A stretch of DNA of 63,535 nt, taken from assembly GCA_001931905.2 (NCBI GenBank), contig MSJI02000265.1:1-63535 (forward strand), in the 5' to 3' direction. The stretch's first letter is position 1. The number at the start of each line of letters is the position of its first letter. Of this stretch, positions 47,301 through 57,552 are shown one piece after another. A model generated the notes under the pieces. That model did no database searches. It worked only from the letters and a program-made list of their open reading frames with translations, and was not told where the DNA came from. Source of the DNA: Cladosporium sp. IMV 00045. Lineage: Eukaryota; Ascomycota; Dothideomycetes; Cladosporiales; Cladosporiaceae. The position numbers were made by a program, and so were the translations under genes.

Positions 47301-47718
47301 AGTCACAGAGATCAAGGATGCGAATGACTTTGAGGGCATCATGGGCGGCTGTTCGAAGACATGCAGCGACAACTTGCCATGTGGTCATTCCTGCCCTCTC
47401 ACCTGCCACCCTTTCGATCACTCCAACGTGCGCTGCCATCAACAATGCGATCGCACTCTCGCTTGTGGTCACAAATGCAACGCTCTTTGCGGAGAGGCTT
47501 GCGTATGCAACGCGTGCTCGAAGAACAAAGCAAAGCACGCTCACACCCAGTCTTCTGGATCCTCGGCGCAGTCATGGCAGTCATTCTCAGGCGATGAGTC
47601 GGCGCGTTATGCTGCTGCCATCGCGTCCCGCAATGTCAACAATACTCCGCAGTCGGGTTCGTCTGGTGCTGGAGGTGCAACGCTGCTTGACCTCGATGAC
47701 CCCTCTCAAGACATGTAG
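44359..47718 (+). CDS. SF1 helicase with NF-X1 fingers, ZNFX1/SAD-3/Hrr1 type, copy 2
   Basis: Exons are 44359-44644, 44697-44833 and 44887-47718, giving 1084 aa. Motif I QGPPGTGKTF is near residue 337, Ia CQTNHALDQLL follows, motif II is EEAAE near 664 (the ZNFX1 variant rather than the UPF1 DES form), then GDHQQLRPHC, FERMV, QRRMIPEIRR (IV), VDSYQGEENKIVILSLVRSN (V) and NRVCVALSRAQCGFYMFGN (VI). Residues about 930-1025 hold Cys/His clusters of NF-X1 type (LPCGHSCPLTCH, LACGHKCNALCGEAC). Family knowledge: S. pombe Hrr1, Neurospora SAD-3 and animal ZNFX1 work with Argonaute and RNA-dependent RNA polymerase in small-RNA silencing. A silencing role here is inference. Divergent from SPT8. Confidence 0.9.
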
Positions 47719-48155
47719 CCTTGTCGCTCAGCGGTGGAAACAAAGGTGTAGCCGCGTTGCTGGCCAGTCCAGCGACTCCAGCTTGCTTGATTGAGGGAAT
47801 CAGGTGTGGTGGCATGTACGAGAAAAGCAATTCTCATTGCAAACACGAGATTAGCAGAGAAATATGAATTCGAGCTGAGTGCTGATGCGGACGTTATGGG
47901 AGCGGTTCCACAAGACCTTGCACTTAGGTAGCTAGTATGTCAAATCAAAAAGCCCACGAGGCATCATTTCGGTTTCGCTGTTCTTTCCATTTTAAAAAGC
48001 CACATTCATGTCATATCATGATCAGTGGTCATGCTGTCCAGATGCGCCGCCATGAATTGATGAGTCTTCTTAATCTGGAGTAAGAAGCTGACCCGCATGG
48101 AGTCGCACAATAGTCCTGCTTGCAAGTAAGATGAGAGCGATTATCACCAACATCA
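47719..48155. other. Intergenic, 3' flank of helicase
   Basis: No gene seen. Contains the helicase 3' UTR and AT-rich sequence near 47940-48020, leading into the tandem repeat. Confidence 0.5.
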
Positions 48156-48167
48156 GCATCTCCGTGA

Positions 48168-48505
48168 CACGATAGCATTCTGGAAGTATCAAAGCTGCTG
48201 GTACCTGCATACATGTCATGGGGATACCGTGAGATTTGAAGGCAGCTCTCGACGGCACGACAGCGTCTTTGGAATATCAAAGGCGACGGTACCCGCACAC
48301 ATGTTACGGAGATACCATAGAAATTGAAGGGATGTCTCTATAGCACAATATCTTATTGGCATTCTTGAAGTACTAAAGCCGACAATACCTGCGCATATGT
48401 TACGGATAATCTTCAGACCTTCGAGAGATCTCTTAGTAGCACGATGGTATTCTCGCAGCATCGACGCGGATGATACTTGCATATGTGGTATTGAGATACA
48501 AAGGA
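48168..48505. repeat. Degenerate ~88-bp tandem repeat, four units
   Basis: Units start at about 48168, 48256, 48344 and 48440 (spacings 88, 88 and 96), each opening with a CACGA/CACAA core. A shared pattern follows: a TTxTxGxAxTATxAAAG segment, then TACCTGC/TACCCGC, then CATGT, then GATACC, then TGAAGG and TCTC. The last unit is shorter and more diverged. Within units 1 and 2 GGTACC/GGTACC...GATACC could pair as a short stem. No protein coding is convincing across it on either strand, since frames differ between units. The sequence looks like an old satellite or minisatellite. Confidence 0.7.
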
Positions 48506-49080
48506 TCCATACAGCTATATTTGGCAATATATCTAGATACATGTATCCGAATACTTCACTGCTGTATCATCTTCATTCCTTGTCTTTGGGATCTTTGGAA
48601 TTTCCAATTTCCCCCTCTCGAATCGTCGTCCGCAAAATCGCCCCTCCACCTAGCGCTGACTTGAGATCTGAGTCTGGCGAGCAGATCTCCTCGGCCCAAA
48701 AGCTACACTTGTATCGACCCAAGACCGAAAGCGGTCAAGTCTCGTCAAGTGTGGAAACTCCAATTCTCGTCGTGGATCGAACTATGACATCGTTGGAATG
48801 ATTTGGCATCGTTTCCACACCATCTTGTTACCCCGCTGATGAGAGCCAGAATTGAGGTGTGAGCCAGCGAAGATCGCGGAAAACTGGCCCTCGGGTTAAG
48901 CACGTGTGGTGTTTTGGGCGCCGTTTACGAATGGGCGGTGGGGGGTTTTGGGAATAAATATATAAATGCTTTTCCGCAGGGCCATTGAGGTTCTTTCATC
49001 GTGGTACTTTCACTTCTTCTCTCGAATCTGACCAATCACACCAAAGTTTTCAAGTACAGCTATATATCTCGCCTATCAAA
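48506..49080. other. Intergenic, upstream of GFA gene
   Basis: No gene. A plus-strand frame crossing the repeat to 48801 has no recognisable content. The final 130 bases contain the TATA element of the next gene. Confidence 0.5.
48953..48968 (+). promoter_or_regulatory. TATA-like element of the GFA-domain gene
   Basis: An AATAAATATATAAATG stretch lies about 115 bp before the ATG at 49081, a normal distance for a fungal TATA box plus short leader. It stands in an otherwise GC-rich flank (GGGCGGTGGGGGG just before it). Confidence 0.5.
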
Positions 49081-49659
49081 ATGCCCGCAGGAGGATGCGC
49101 GTGCGGTAACATCCGCATTTCTTTCGACAGCGAGCCGTCGGCTAAGGTATGTCTGTCATATGGTCTTCTCGTTTTCCCAGTAAAACTGTAGCAAAGAAGT
49201 GCAGAAGAAAAAACCCTTTTCAGAATCTCACTGCTGTTTGATGGTGTGAACATTTCGAAATCACGACTGACTAATCGCCTTTCTCTCCCCTCCCAGGCCC
49301 TCTGCCACTGCTCCGACTGCAAGAAAATCAGCGGCTCCGCCTACAGCACCAACATCATCATCCCGAACGCGGGCTTCAACATCACCTCCGGCACGCCCAA
49401 GACGTGGAGCAAGAAAGCCGACTCCGGCGCGGAAATCACGACCGCTTTCTGCGGCGACTGCGGCACCAACATGTGGCGCACGACGCCCACTTTCGGTGAG
49501 AACAGAGTGCTCAAAGTCGGCATTTTGGATGGGCTGGACGCTCTGAATGATGCGAAGCCTGAGGTCGAGTTGTATGCGCCGGAGAGGGTGAGTTGGTTGC
49601 CGGCTCAGGCGGGCGCGGCGCAGTTCAAGGGTATGCCCGGGAGTGAGCAGGTTGCTTAG
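49081..49659 (+). CDS. GFA/CENP-V-domain zinc protein
   Basis: Exons are 49081-49146 and 49297-49659, giving 142 aa. The zinc motif CACG is at residues 6-9, CHCSDC near 25-30 and CGDCG near 75, the pattern of the GFA (glutathione-dependent formaldehyde-activating)/CENP-V fold. The domain fills the protein. Members of this fold bind zinc and many are S-hydroxymethylglutathione-related, but substrates of most fungal members are unknown, so no reaction is assigned. The 150-bp intron has a CTAAT-type branch region (GACTAATC) near its 3' end. Convergent with TFB5. Confidence 0.88.
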
Positions 49660-49916
49660 TTTTAGGTCCTTGTGCAGTTTGGTGGGTTTGGTGGATATGT
49701 ATGCAGTTGATGTTGCGAATGCCGAAAGCATGAGACTGGCTCGTTGGTGCTCTGGAATTTCTCATGCCTGTGATTGTTTTCTGGTGAGTGCATGCAGGGC
49801 ACATAATGCAGGCGGCGATCCCTGGTGATAAACACGCAGAGTCCGAAGATCGAGTCTTCTACTCAGACTCAGATTCTTCAGGCTCACGGACAGTGTCTTT
49901 CAATGTCTACCAAAAG

Positions 49917-50185
49917 TCAGCCTTGATCGAACATACTGAAATGGCAAGAAGATGAACGCACAGCGTTGAGCTTGGCCTTGAGCTCTTCATGCTTCGAAGC
50001 CTGGATGAGCACATGCTCATCGTCGATGTCCTCGATGATGTATAAGTTCTGGTTATCGGAGTTGATCTTGACGATGATTGCTTTGATCGAGGCATCACAC
50101 TCGACGAGTACGCCTGCTGAAGTCAACATCGTACTGGTGGTGAGATCAGGCCAAAGCTTCTCGTACCTGCTTGAGCTCGTGGCAT
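49917..50185 (-). CDS. tfb5: TFIIH subunit Tfb5 (TTDA/GTF2H5 homologue)
   Basis: Exons are 50185-50167 and 50113-49917, giving 71 aa; an acceptor three bases upstream (exon from 50116) would add one Ala. The product begins MPRAQAGVLVECD and continues with SIKAIIVKI, YIIEDIDDEHVLI and a C-terminal helix with LKAKL, the full Tfb5 fold. The 19-nt first exon would be missed by a simple ORF scan, which would start at 50129 instead. Tfb5 stabilises Tfb2 in TFIIH and is needed for nucleotide excision repair and transcription initiation. Length fits the family (about 70 aa). Divergent from the one-TM protein gene. Confidence 0.9.
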
Positions 50186-50953
50186 TATCACAAAGCCACC
50201 GTGATACTTTTGCAGGGTGGTTTTGATTTGAAAGGACGGAAATAGACTGATGGATATATCACACCTCCTGCGTTCTGCCTCAAAGCAAGCGAGCAAGGAA
50301 GCTCGGAGTCCGGCACAGCGGAATGTCAAGGCAACAAGGCAGGAAGCGCTTTCCTGCCGTCCCTGCCTTTGGTGGCGCTCGCTTACAGACACGAGAGGTG
50401 CGCGGCGGGTTTGCGCAAGCGCTGGCAGATCTCCACCTCGATTCTTGTTAAGCGATCCTCCCGTTGCTCTCCTCCATCATCATCCACCTCTTCGCCACTC
50501 CACTACCTCACCACCTCCATAATGTTTCTACTCACCTGAAGTCGAGGTCCTGCCAGTAATTGAGGTCTTTTCATAATTCACGCAGTCTGGCAGACCAATC
50601 TTTCTCAACGTCTTACCTGACAACGCTCTTTGTTGTTGTCGGCTAGCTCGTTTCACTGTACTTCCCTGGGTCGAAGGAACCGTTTCGATAGCGACAACGA
50701 CCACTTCAGCAGACGGACCTACAGCCTGAGCGCTCGAGCACATCCTTTGACGGTGCCAATTCTTTTTCACCGTTCGATTTCCTGGTTCATATCTATATTA
50801 CTCTCAACCCCCCGGCATCTCCGGAACGTCATCAATCACGGACCGTACACGGCCATTTCCACTCCCGTCTTGCCTTTTCCACACCACTTTCACTCAGCAT
50901 AAGGGACGTTTCACATATCTTTTGTGTTTTCTGTGAATCTCGACCCTGGAAAC
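50186..50953. other. Divergent promoter TFB5 / one-TM protein
   Basis: No gene recognised. It is CT-rich from 50450 to 50950, as expected for the leader of the plus-strand gene. The two short frames at 50250 and 50630 on the plus strand have no conserved content. Confidence 0.5.
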
Positions 50954-51580
50954 ATGGCACCCACGAGTGCCGTCGCACTATCACGGCAACCCGCATCGCT
51001 CCCCGACGACGTCAAATACGACTCTCCCGCCACAACACCCACAGCCGCCACGCCTGTGCATATCTTCGCCAGACAAACAGCAATTCCAACAGACACTGGC
51101 ACCGACAATGATGATAGTGGAAACCCTGGCATGATCAATTACTATTTCGTCTTCTTCGCTCTCATCCTCTGCATCGCAGGCCTGTGCGCATACTTTGTGT
51201 GGCGCAGAAGACGAAACGCCTTGATGATCTACAACAACTCTCGACAAACATCATATCCTCCCGCGCGAGAATGGGAGGCAATGCGACAGAGGCGGCGGTA
51301 TTGGAATACTGGGTTCAGGACCGCGCCCGTCAGCAGAGAGGAAGGCTTGAATGAGAATGGTGAAGCGCCGCCGCCTTACATGCCGAAGGATGATCAAGAG
51401 ACGGGAAACAATGGAACTCAGGCGAATGGTCAAGCAGTGCAAGGACAGAACGAAGCTGGTGGACCGGCCATACCGATGCAGACGCTTTCGAGAGAACAAG
51501 CTGGACTGAAGCCGCCAGAGTACGATCACGTTGTGCAGCCGAGTGGCAGCGACTCGAATGGGCCACCGCCACCTCGCTGA
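50954..51580 (+). CDS. Single-pass membrane protein with PPxY motifs
   Basis: Single exon of 208 aa from the ATG at 50954. Residues 1-60 are Ser/Thr/Ala-rich with no cleavable signal peptide. One membrane helix lies near 63-82 (YYFVFFALILCIAGLCAYFVW), closed by RRRR, so the long C-terminus is probably cytosolic. The tail carries PPPY (near residue 145) and PPEY (near 190). PPxY motifs bind WW domains of Rsp5-type ubiquitin ligases, so an Rsp5 adaptor role is possible but is inference. Fungal proteins of this layout are common and mostly uncharacterised. Confidence 0.72.
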   Translation: MAPTSAVALSRQPASLPDDVKYDSPATTPTAATPVHIFARQTAIPTDTGTDNDDSGNPGMINYYFVFFALILCIAGLCAYFVWRRRRNALMIYNNSRQTSYPPAREWEAMRQRRRYWNTGFRTAPVSREEGLNENGEAPPPYMPKDDQETGNNGTQANGQAVQGQNEAGGPAIPMQTLSREQAGLKPPEYDHVVQPSGSDSNGPPPPR

Positions 51581-52137
51581 GCTTGATCGACCACATCTGA
51601 GATTCAAAGGCATCTCCGCTACAGTGCTGCTGGAACCAAGACTATGGGAGAAGTTCGCACCACAGAGCATTACTATTGAGAAAGAGAGCAGGCGGATCAA
51701 GAGGCGTGCAGATGGCGCCAACAGCACAAGAGGCTATTGCGTTAAAACAGAACGAAACAGTTGATTTCATGATACCCATTCTGCAGACAGTGTACACAGT
51801 TCATTTGTATCTCACAAAACTCCAGATCAGGCCAACAGCTCAGGGATTGCCGCGTTGTCGAGGAATTGGCTTATTGGAAGCGAATACTGTGACATTCAAT
51901 CAAAACAGACTCATGCATACGTTGGATCTTCTTCATCATCAATCATCCAAGCCAATCGACCATCAATCTCAAACGCTCACCCACTGCCGATCGACATCAC
52001 GTGAAGCGTGAAGATATCGCGTCCATTGAGGACCCTGTGAGTGACGTCAACGTGCAACAAGCACACATGCATGCAACGATGATAAACGCGATCTCGAGGT
52101 CTGATCCCCCCCTCCCCGTGATGTTCCTTTTCATTTC
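51581..52137. other. Intergenic upstream of DUF7726-like gene
   Basis: No gene seen. It presumably holds the promoter, and possibly the start exon, of the DUF7726-like gene that follows. Confidence 0.4.
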
Positions 52138-53465
52138 TTGCATGTACTTTCATACGTTCTAATATTCTATCATTACTTCGAATCAAACCCTTTCATAATA
52201 GCAACCGCAATCCTCCCAAGTCAAGCTTCGCACACCTCTTTCGAACCTCGCCAGCCATTGGGTGAGGTCCCAAACCCTCCTAATGCTGAGGCTCAAAAGA
52301 AATCGCAAGGCACTAAGCGGAAATCTCCTGAGAATGGAGCGGAGGAGAATCATGTCGATCGTGACGATATAGACGTCGTGGGAATGCCGATTACTGATGA
52401 CATGTGTTATGGATTTGGAATGTATGGCAGATGCTGATTCTTCTTAATATGTTCTTGCTCTCCGAGACGAGTTGAAGGGGTTGTGCTGCTATGCACTCCC
52501 ATCAACTAGAAACCTGATTTGCAGACTCTCTCAACTTCATAACATTATGTAACAATCAGTAAGCTGACCTCACCCTCAGAACGCCGACCAAGTCCGCCGA
52601 AAGATCAGCCGACTGATCGAGAACGGCGGCATGCAAGTGGGCGAGTTCTGCAAAACCATCGACGTGGGCAACCATTCCTACACTCGCTTCATGCACCATA
52701 AAGGACCCACCAAAGGCACCCAAAGCGACGTCTACATGGAAGCTTTTGCGTATTTCAAAAAGCGCCAGATCGCTGGAATTCACTTGCCATCGGCCAATTC
52801 GAAAAGAGCTAAGACCGATTCCTCATCGAAGAAGAATCAAAAGAACGGCGAAAAGGATTCAGAATCCAGCCCGAAGAGCAAGAACGGCAAGACTTCTTCC
52901 TCTTCTTCATCTGGCCCTAACAAAGACTTCCTCCAAATCGAACTCCCCGGCGAACCCACCGACAGCGTCCCCGTGTACGACACATGCGACGACGTGCGGC
53001 GCAAAGTCTCCGCCTGGCTGCGCGAGCCGAAAGTGACGCAAGCGCAATTCTGCCGCGACTTGCACGCGCAAATGCACACGGACGAAAAGAAGGGGGCGTC
53101 CGTGTCGGCGAACTCGCTGCAGAGTTTCCGCGGCCATTCGGGCCCGGTTGAGGGCGGGGATAGCAAGGTCTTCTATGCGGCTTATGTCTTCTTTGAGAAG
53201 AAGCGGGTGGCGGAAGGGAAGGCGAAGACTAAGAAGAGGGAGGAGATGGAGAAGGTTTGGCCTGGTGGTGTGGATTTGGAGAAGTTTGGGGTTAGGCGGT
53301 ATGTCTTCCTGTTGTTTATCAAGTTGTTTGGGAAGGAGGAATCATGTACTGATCGATTCCTATCACAGGCTTTTGTGCACAGCGAACCAACGTCCTACCG
53401 TCGACCAGTACGGCAAAACTCGCATGGTCGACCTCAGGACGAAGAGGACCGGGAAGAGCCTGTGA
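52138..53465 (+). CDS. DUF7726-like protein, two repeated domains (5' end unresolved)
   Basis: Exon 52580-53298 starts NADQVRRKISRLIENGGMQVGEFCKTI and runs to FGVRR; it splices in phase to 53369-53465, ending in LRTKRTGKSL. Two copies of a domain are visible: one from about 52580 (VRRKI..F..YTRFMHHKGPTKGTQSDVYMEAFAYFKKRQ) and one from about 52970 (CDDVRRKVSAWLREPKVTQAQFCRDL...FRGHSGPVEGGDSKVFYAAYVFFEKKR), joined by a Lys/Ser-rich linker. This resembles the fungal DUF7726 domain, thought to be DNA-binding-like and of unknown function. A 5' frame (52138-52437) with EPRQPLGEVPNPPN and KRKSPENG looks like its N-terminus, but I cannot find a phase-correct splice to 52580 or a good ATG. Confidence 0.65.
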
Positions 53466-54002
53466 CGTGCTTCTGATATGGGAATACGGCAATGGTAATG
53501 TGATACTGTTCGGGACAACAGCACGCGAAGTCGCAAAGGCCAGGATTCAATGTAGATAATATGCGTATCTCACGACTTTCCAAAATCTCGGCTCGCTGCT
53601 ATAAGCATTGATGCTCGGATCACTGAATTGAAAGATAGCAGCTTGAAGGAGGCCGTTCAAGGGGAGAAAGCTTAGAGTATTAAAGAGCTTTTCTCTTTTG
53701 ACATGATTATATCCCACAAAGTAGAGGATAGTAGCATGATGTTTTCCTCAAATTCAAGCCGCTCTCATTTCAGGTTTCTCATCAGATATCCACAATAGTG
53801 AATCCTTCGCGCCACACCTCGCACTCGCTTCTGTGTTGGTGTAGCTTAATTGGGAAAGGTATCAACACCAACAAAACAACCCGCCTCGCGACCTTTCTCA
53901 CAAAATACAAACACTTCCCTGGACTTCACGCGCGCATACAAAAACAAGGCAGGGAAATCAAAAGCAACCAAAAAAGATATACCAACCACCACCACCTTGA
54001 AC
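53466..54002. other. Intergenic
   Basis: No gene. AT-rich downstream of the DUF7726-like gene, then the leader of the F-box-like gene. Confidence 0.5.
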
Positions 54003-54914
54003 ATGGACGACACCACCTTAGACACGTCCACAACCCCACCACCCACCCCCCCCCTCCTCTCCCTCCCCGCCGAACTCCGCCTACGAATCTACTCCTTCGC
54101 CCTCGCCCCCACCGGCACTCTCTACCTGCACCGCACGCCCAACAAACGCCACGCCGTCACACCCCCCATAACCCCCGCCCTCCTCGCCGTCAACCGCCAA
54201 ATCCATGCCGAAGCCTCAGGAATCCTGTACGTGGAAAACACCGTCCACGTCGCCATAGACGCGCACGACACCACCTGGCCAGCCATCAACGAAGCCCGCC
54301 TGCCGCAGCGCGTGCTGCAGAAACTGGAGCGCCTGTGCCTCCTGCTCGACTGCACGGCGGCGCTCTGGAGGGGTTACGGCGGCGTGGATTTCGAGGCGCT
54401 GACGGCGCTCACGGCGTTGAGGGTGTTGAGGTTGAGGGTGCTGGCTTTGCCGGATGAGAGGGAGTGGGTGGATGAGGATGAAGAGGGCGATGGGAATGGG
54501 CAGGCTGGTCAAGCTGGTCAAGCTGGTCAACGAAGAACCCACCGAGCCGACTTGGAAATTCCCGGCTTTCGCTAATCTCGCGACGGAGATTCTCGAGCGC
54601 GTGCCGGCTTCGACGAAAATTTACTACGGGATGACGAGGCGGATCAGCAGAGCGAGCGAGCTGGTCTGCTAGAAGCTGAGCCGGAGGCAATTGAAGGGCC
54701 GGAGGAGCCGTTCGACCAGTTCTACACGCCAAAGTACCAGCTCAGCACTATGCCTGGGCAAAATCACTCTGTGGCAAGGGAGATCAGCAGGGAGGATTTG
54801 CTGGCGAGTCTTGAGGGCCTTGATTTGGGTGATAGGAGAGGTTGCAAGGCGGGGACGGTCAAGGATGTTTGGGGAGAGTATCGGGAGCTGTTTCGGGCGG
54901 CTACTAGGTTTTGA
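54003..54914 (+). pseudogene. F-box/2EXR-like gene with frame breaks
   Basis: Frame 1 starts at ATG 54003 and reads a typical fungal F-box-like N-terminus (LLSLPAELRLRIYSFAL, then PALLAVNRQIHAEASGILYVENTVHV). After about 54470 the coding signal moves to a second frame (VNEEPTEPTWKFPAFANLATEILERVPASTKIYYG, about 54520-54615), then returns to frame 1 (EPFDQFYTPKYQLSTMPG and WGEYRELFRAATRF, stop at 54912). Frame 1 has a TAA at 54573. A 40-bp GT..CAG segment (about 54460-54500) could be a tiny intron for the first switch, but nothing obvious fixes the second. A 9-bp CTGGTCAAG repeat near 54500 is a likely slippage site. Either two compensating indels, sequencing error, or unusual splicing. Confidence 0.55.
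54498..54529. repeat. 9-bp tandem repeat (CTGGTCAAG) x3
   Basis: Three units of GCTGGTCAA in a row inside the F-box-like gene. The unit length keeps the frame, so it does not itself explain the frame breaks around it. Confidence 0.8.
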
Positions 54915-55437
54915 ACATGATTGCTGGGTAATGGAAGTCCATCGTGGGCTCCGTACAGGGATCGAGAAGGACAACTGCATAACGGTAATGCAGACAGACC
55001 ATGATGTCCGCCCGTTGAGCAGCTATACTCACCTACGTGTAAGCATCATGCACCCACGAGAGATATGTGATGAGGACTGAGGAAGCGAGCAACAGTCTCG
55101 ACCGAAGCTGTGGCATGTTGGGCAACCAAGAATATGCAGCAAGCGTACGTAGTAAACAGGATTACACTTTACACCTGTTTCTTCGAAGAATTGACCGCTA
55201 AGAGTATTTCACAAACGTGACCACAGCAGACATAACAAATTGTGAAGACTGAAACATGTCGTGAAATACTCATGAACGAACGTGAGCACGTGCACCGCTA
55301 CAACCTTTCATCGGAAGTCTCTATGTCCAGCCTACCCGCTCGCAAACCCAGAGATCCTCGCATTGCGCATCATCGTGCCGTTTCATCACCTCGTTTCCCC
55401 TTTTGAAATCATCCATCATAGTGTGTGGTGCACACGC
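54915..55437. other. Intergenic, 3' flanks of F-box-like and RACK1 genes
   Basis: No gene. Convergent 3' ends: the F-box-like gene on the plus strand and RACK1 on the minus strand. Confidence 0.5.
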
Positions 55438-56630
55438 TTAAGCGCGGCTCATGACACCCCAGGCACGGATCTTGTTGTCGGTGTAACCGGCGAACAGGGT
55501 CTGGCCGTCGGCGGACCAGGCGAGGGAGATACACTCGGGCTCGCGGGCCTTCTTGCCAACCTCGACGTACTCGGGCTTGAGCTCGTCAACCTTGCTCTTC
55601 TTCTCAAGGTCGAAGACGATGATGGAAGAGGAGGTGGCGGCGCAGAGCCAGTAGCGGTTGGGGGAGAAGACGAGGGCGTGGATCTCGTCACCGGCGGTGA
55701 GAGAGTACAGGTGCTTGGACTCGTTCAGGTCCCAGAGCATGGTGGTGCCGTCCTTGCCACCGGAGGCGCAGAGAGAGCCGTCGGGGGAGATGGTGACGGT
55801 GTTGATGTAGCCAGTGTGACCAATGTGGTCAGTCTGGATACGGCAGGTAGCGAGCTCCCAGACCTAGAAGGATCGTTAGTCGATGTTTTCGACAGAATTT
55901 TGATTGATTGTCAAATGCGAAAGCCGCTGGTGTATCAGCGCGCCGATGAAGGCGAAATGTGTCTCATGGCCCGAGGGCTCTGAAGTAGCAAATACTTTTT
56001 TGATAGACATCATATGAGCGGGAGGGATAGAAAAAGTCGGTACGAACCTTGACGAACTTGTCCCAGCCAGCGGAGACGATGACGGGGTTCTGGGGGTTGG
56101 GGGAGAAGCGGACGCAGGAGACCCACTCGGTGTGGCCCTTGTCGGTGATGGTGTACTTGCAGTCACCGAGGGTGTTCCACAGCTTGATGGTGCGGTCACG
56201 GGAGCCGGAGACGATCTGGCGGTTGTCGGCGGAGAAGCTGACGGACAGGACGTCGTTGTTGTGGCCGACGAAACGGCGGGTGGTCTGGCCGGTGGAGAGC
56301 TCCCACAGGCGGAGGGTCTTGTCCCAGGAGGAGGACAGAGCGTAGGCACCGTCGGAGGAGATCACACAGTCGGAGACGATGTGAGAGTGGCCGTGGAGAG
56401 AGCGCTTGGGGTAGCCGTAAGAGGTCTCATCACGGGTGAGGTTCCAGATGATGAGGGACTTGTCACGGGAACCGGACAGAAGCATGTTGGGGCTGTACCA
56501 TTGTTAGTCGCCCGTCCTTGCATTCCTCATTATCGCGCGCGCGCTCTTACTTCTCGAGAGAGGTGGCAAGGGAAGTGACCCAGCCGGAGTGGCCCTCAAG
56601 GGTGCCGCGGAGGACGAGCTGCTCAGCCAT
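55438..56630 (-). CDS. asc1: RACK1/Asc1 (CpcB), 7-bladed WD40 ribosomal scaffold
   Basis: Exons are 56630-56551, 56492-56048 and 55863-55438, giving 316 aa, exactly the family length. It starts [26 protein letters not shown] and has seven WD repeats ([89 protein letters not shown]). Asc1/RACK1 sits on the head of the 40S subunit and links signalling to translation; the Aspergillus homologue CpcB dampens cross-pathway control. The 184-bp second intron carries a U24-like snoRNA (see that entry). The leader probably has its own intron (about 56710-56652, GTAAGTTC to CACAG). Confidence 0.97.
55925..56020 (-). ncRNA. C/D-box snoRNA, U24/snR24-like, in RACK1 intron 2
   Basis: Read on the minus strand, intron 2 of RACK1 has a box C (TATGATGTC, about 56014-56006), then TATTTGCTACTTCAGAG (55994-55978), then a C'-like ATGAGACA (about 55967-55960) and a box D CTGA (55938-55935). 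The TATTTGCTACTTCAGA segment is the 25S rRNA guide of yeast snR24 (U24) as I recall it, and yeast snR24 lies in an intron of ASC1, the same host gene. CCGCT and AGCGG flanking the unit could form the closing stem. The second guide before box D does not clearly match the yeast one. U24 directs 2'-O-methylation of large-subunit rRNA. Boundaries are approximate. Confidence 0.8.
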
Positions 56631-56651
56631 TGTGATGATTTAGGGTGACTG

Positions 56652-57552
56652 TGAGACGATGGTTAGTATGTGCGAAAGGTTCAAGAGCGTGACCTGCGCG
56701 ATGAACTTACAACTGGGGATGTTTCTTGGTGTAAAGGTCGGCGGATGAGAAACTGAAAATCTGTTTGCGCGGTGAAGCTGTAATAAAATCCGATATTGCG
56801 CGGTGGAGGCCAAGACTTCGGCTGGTGAGAAAGCCCCACAGCGAATCGCTGGCTCTGGCTAGACGAGATCTAGAGTGCCTGACTGAGTGCCTGACTCGAT
56901 TTGATGGGATGGATTCGGGGCCATGCTTAACAAAAATAGCCGCTGTCTATGATCTAGCAAGCATTTCTCAGCTTGATGTCCCTCGTATAACGATTCAGTC
57001 TCGTTATGGAAGCCTCGGTAGATGTCTGGTTCGAAAGTGATTGAAGTCAGCACTGTCTTCCACTCACCTGCTTTCCTACAGTACGTATCTTGCTACCAGG
57101 ATCGGCTTGTATCTGCTAGACGATATGGACTTGCGATTGTTCCTGTAAAGGAGTTGATTCTGAGTGATCTAATGTCACTAAAATGACTTGTATCGGGCTG
57201 GGCAACCCTCATATACCCGTACGCCTTTCTATACCTATGATACCAACTCGCCTTACCAATGAGGGGCTGGCAGCCAATTTGAGCATTCTTTTCTCAGCAT
57301 CCCCAGTCTAGCATCCTCGGTTTCTGTCTTTCGTTTCATTCCCTCAAGCGTCCCTGTGAAGTTCCTCTGCGCGCATCTCCTTACTCAAAGAGGGATCTTG
57401 CAACTGCTAAGTGTGCACCCAGCACAGCGCTGGTCACGGCTAAGCGCTCAATCCTTTGCGCCATTCTCTCGGTTGTGCGAACTAGGCTGGCAATGTGCGA
57501 TTCGCTCGGTTTTGAAGTTTCATCTCATCATTCGTGGCAACCCATCATACCC
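56652..57552. other. RACK1 leader/promoter and U1-C 3' flank
   Basis: No gene. 56652-56710 is a probable leader intron of RACK1. The rest (56711-57552) is the RACK1 promoter and the 3' end of the U1-C gene. A plus-strand frame at 57356-57712 is antisense to U1-C and is not a gene. Confidence 0.5.

Noticed and set aside
48385..48801. 134-codon ORF across the tandem repeat
   Set aside because: Frame is not repeated from unit to unit and the product has no motif.
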